DNA from: Oryzias latipes
Taxonomy: Eukaryota > Chordata > Actinopteri > Beloniformes > Adrianichthyidae
Length of the DNA: 64,000 nucleotides
Direction of reading: 5' to 3'
Assembly: GCF_002234675.1 (NCBI RefSeq)
Contig: NC_019859.2
Span: 30,162,434 to 30,226,433 of the forward strand
The position numbers were made by a program, and so were the translations under genes. The notes beneath the pieces were generated by a model. It ran no database searches, had not been told where the DNA came from, and saw only the letters and a program-made list of their open reading frames with translations. This document shows positions 62,650-64,000 of the stretch, piece by piece; the stretch's first letter is position 1, and each line of letters starts with the position of its first letter.

Positions 62650-64000
62650 CTAAAGAAAGAACAGTTCGTATTCCAGGAAGCTCAAGAGCATAAAGGGGAA
62701 AGTCCACCTGTCCTGATCAAGCCAGTCCGCTCGGGCACTTCCTGCAGTGAAATTCTGTTATCTCTGTGCTCAGGCGTTTAATGAACCAATTAAAGGAGCT
62801 GCTGAGAGGATTTGCTGGAACCACTTTGACCTGAGCTGCCTCACACTCACTGCATTCCTGCAGACACACTTTACAAAACAAATAAATTAAACATGTAACC
62901 TTTCCATCCACGAGTCTGACGTAGATCTGGATTCACCTGGGATTTTTTGTTTTTTTTGTTTGAAACACAGAAGAAAATAAAATCAGTAATATAGCACACA
63001 AATGGAACTTTCTATTTAAATCATTTTTCTCCACATTTAAAAAAAGCGTAGAAATGTATAAATTGCAAGTGTTCCTTTTTAGATGTGATTTTTAGTACGG
63101 CTGGATTTTGAGGATTTGGGGACAAGTTTGTTACCTTCAAGCTTCTCAACCACAGAGCAGCTCTTCCCTCCTTAAACGAGCATTTTGAACAAAATCCCGT
63201 GTTTGCAAAAAACAGTGCCCCTGCAAGAGAGAGAAATTATTGCTCTGCATGGATCTACGAAGGTGTTTCTTGCACCAAAGATACCTCGAAAGAAAGAACC
63301 ATCAGCCACAGAGTAGAAATGCGGCAAAGATATTATATATTCACTGAAATGCTTTGAAATCTGGTATAACTAATATATTTTCAGAAGTTAAGGTTGATTG
63401 AAAGTAATTCAATTATGACTGATTCTAGAATTACATTTTTAGGGAAGCTTTGAACACGGTTGAACACAGAGAGGAAGAAGAGTGAGGTGGAACTGCAGAC
63501 GATGAGGATCGTATTGCTTTATTTGGCCACCCATTCATTAAGACATTAAGGTTTTGTTTACTGAAGTTCTAACATTACATACGCAGTCTGCTGAAATGTT
63601 ATCAAATGTAAATCTGGTGTGTTTACCTATTATAGGCCTCTGTGTTTGCTTTGCAAGTCATTTAGTTAATTACAGTATGTTTGTCCATGAAAGAAGGACC
63701 AAGATTAGAAAAAAGAAAAGAAGCAGAGCTGGTCGTTGAAGAACCAGGTTAGAATAAGGTGTCATTTACTAAATGAGCTGATCTGTTCAGAATGAAGATG
63801 TCCCACTGCCAATGAAGAACAAGGTAACTACAGAGGAAGGACTATCCTCTAAAAATAGGTGGCAGATGTAAACCGACACATCTGAGAGTGCTCCAATAGA
63901 AATCTTAAAAAATTGTGAAACGTTTTGCTCCAAGAGAACTTTAGGCAAATCCTAATGTTGGTTTTGTAAAAAAAAATCAATTAAAAAGGCAGATAAAGTA
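62650..64000. other. Non-coding DNA upstream of tmc5
   Basis: No supported exon or repeat. It may hold the tmc5 promoter, which I could not place. Confidence 0.45.

Overview
This is a 64-kb piece of nuclear DNA from a ray-finned (teleost) fish, probably a percomorph. The reasons are: split vertebrate genes with short GT-AG introns; exon-level identity to SEC23B, GSG1L, TMC5 and CCDC85A; AT-rich intergenic DNA full of hAT- and piggyBac-type MITEs; a small Ty3/Gypsy-like LTR element; and several tandem repeats. No bacterial, organellar or CRISPR features are present. Species cannot be fixed from sequence alone.

Layout. 1-16.3 kb: no recognisable coding exon. It holds nested DNA-transposon relics (a foldback element at 2.2-2.6 kb carrying a hAT MITE, a 759-bp hAT element at 8.1-8.9 kb, a decayed hAT candidate at 11.5-12.9 kb) and a C-rich tract at 13.3-13.9 kb. 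It is probably the large second intron of the next gene. 16.3-18.6 kb (minus strand): the first two coding exons of a CCDC85-family gene, most likely ccdc85a; the remaining exons lie beyond the left edge. 19.3-21.8 kb: MITEs, a second hAT copy, an (AAT)n tract and a 43-bp duplication. 21.9-32.1 kb (plus strand): complete sec23b, one non-coding and 18 coding exons, 766 aa, with two minisatellites in its introns. 32-40.4 kb: intergenic, with an unassigned TIR transposon (36.5-38.0 kb) and a young non-autonomous LTR element (38.5-39.9 kb) with a tRNA-Leu-like primer site. 40.4-45.7 kb (plus): complete gsg1l-like gene, five exons, 294 aa. 46.8-47.8 kb: a hAT element with a piggyBac-like MITE nested in it. 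49.8-62.2 kb (minus): complete tmc5-like gene, 18 coding exons, 983 aa, ending in a 236-residue last exon built of repeats. 62.2-64 kb: upstream of tmc5.

The genes form no operon or pathway. ccdc85a and sec23b are divergent, with about 3.4 kb between the ccdc85a start codon and the sec23b first exon; gsg1l and tmc5 converge tail to tail. sec23b encodes the COPII inner-coat GTPase activator, gsg1l an AMPA-receptor auxiliary protein, tmc5 a ten-helix TMC membrane protein, and ccdc85a a coiled-coil junction-associated protein. GSG1L and TMC5 both map to human 16p12, so their adjacency looks like conserved synteny. Exon boundaries were found by eye from splice sites and frame; the summed coding lengths of sec23b (2301 nt), gsg1l (885 nt) and tmc5 (2952 nt) are each a multiple of three. 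The most unusual items are the repetitive tmc5 tail, the two hairpin-forming minisatellites in sec23b, and the nested mobile elements with intact target-site duplications.
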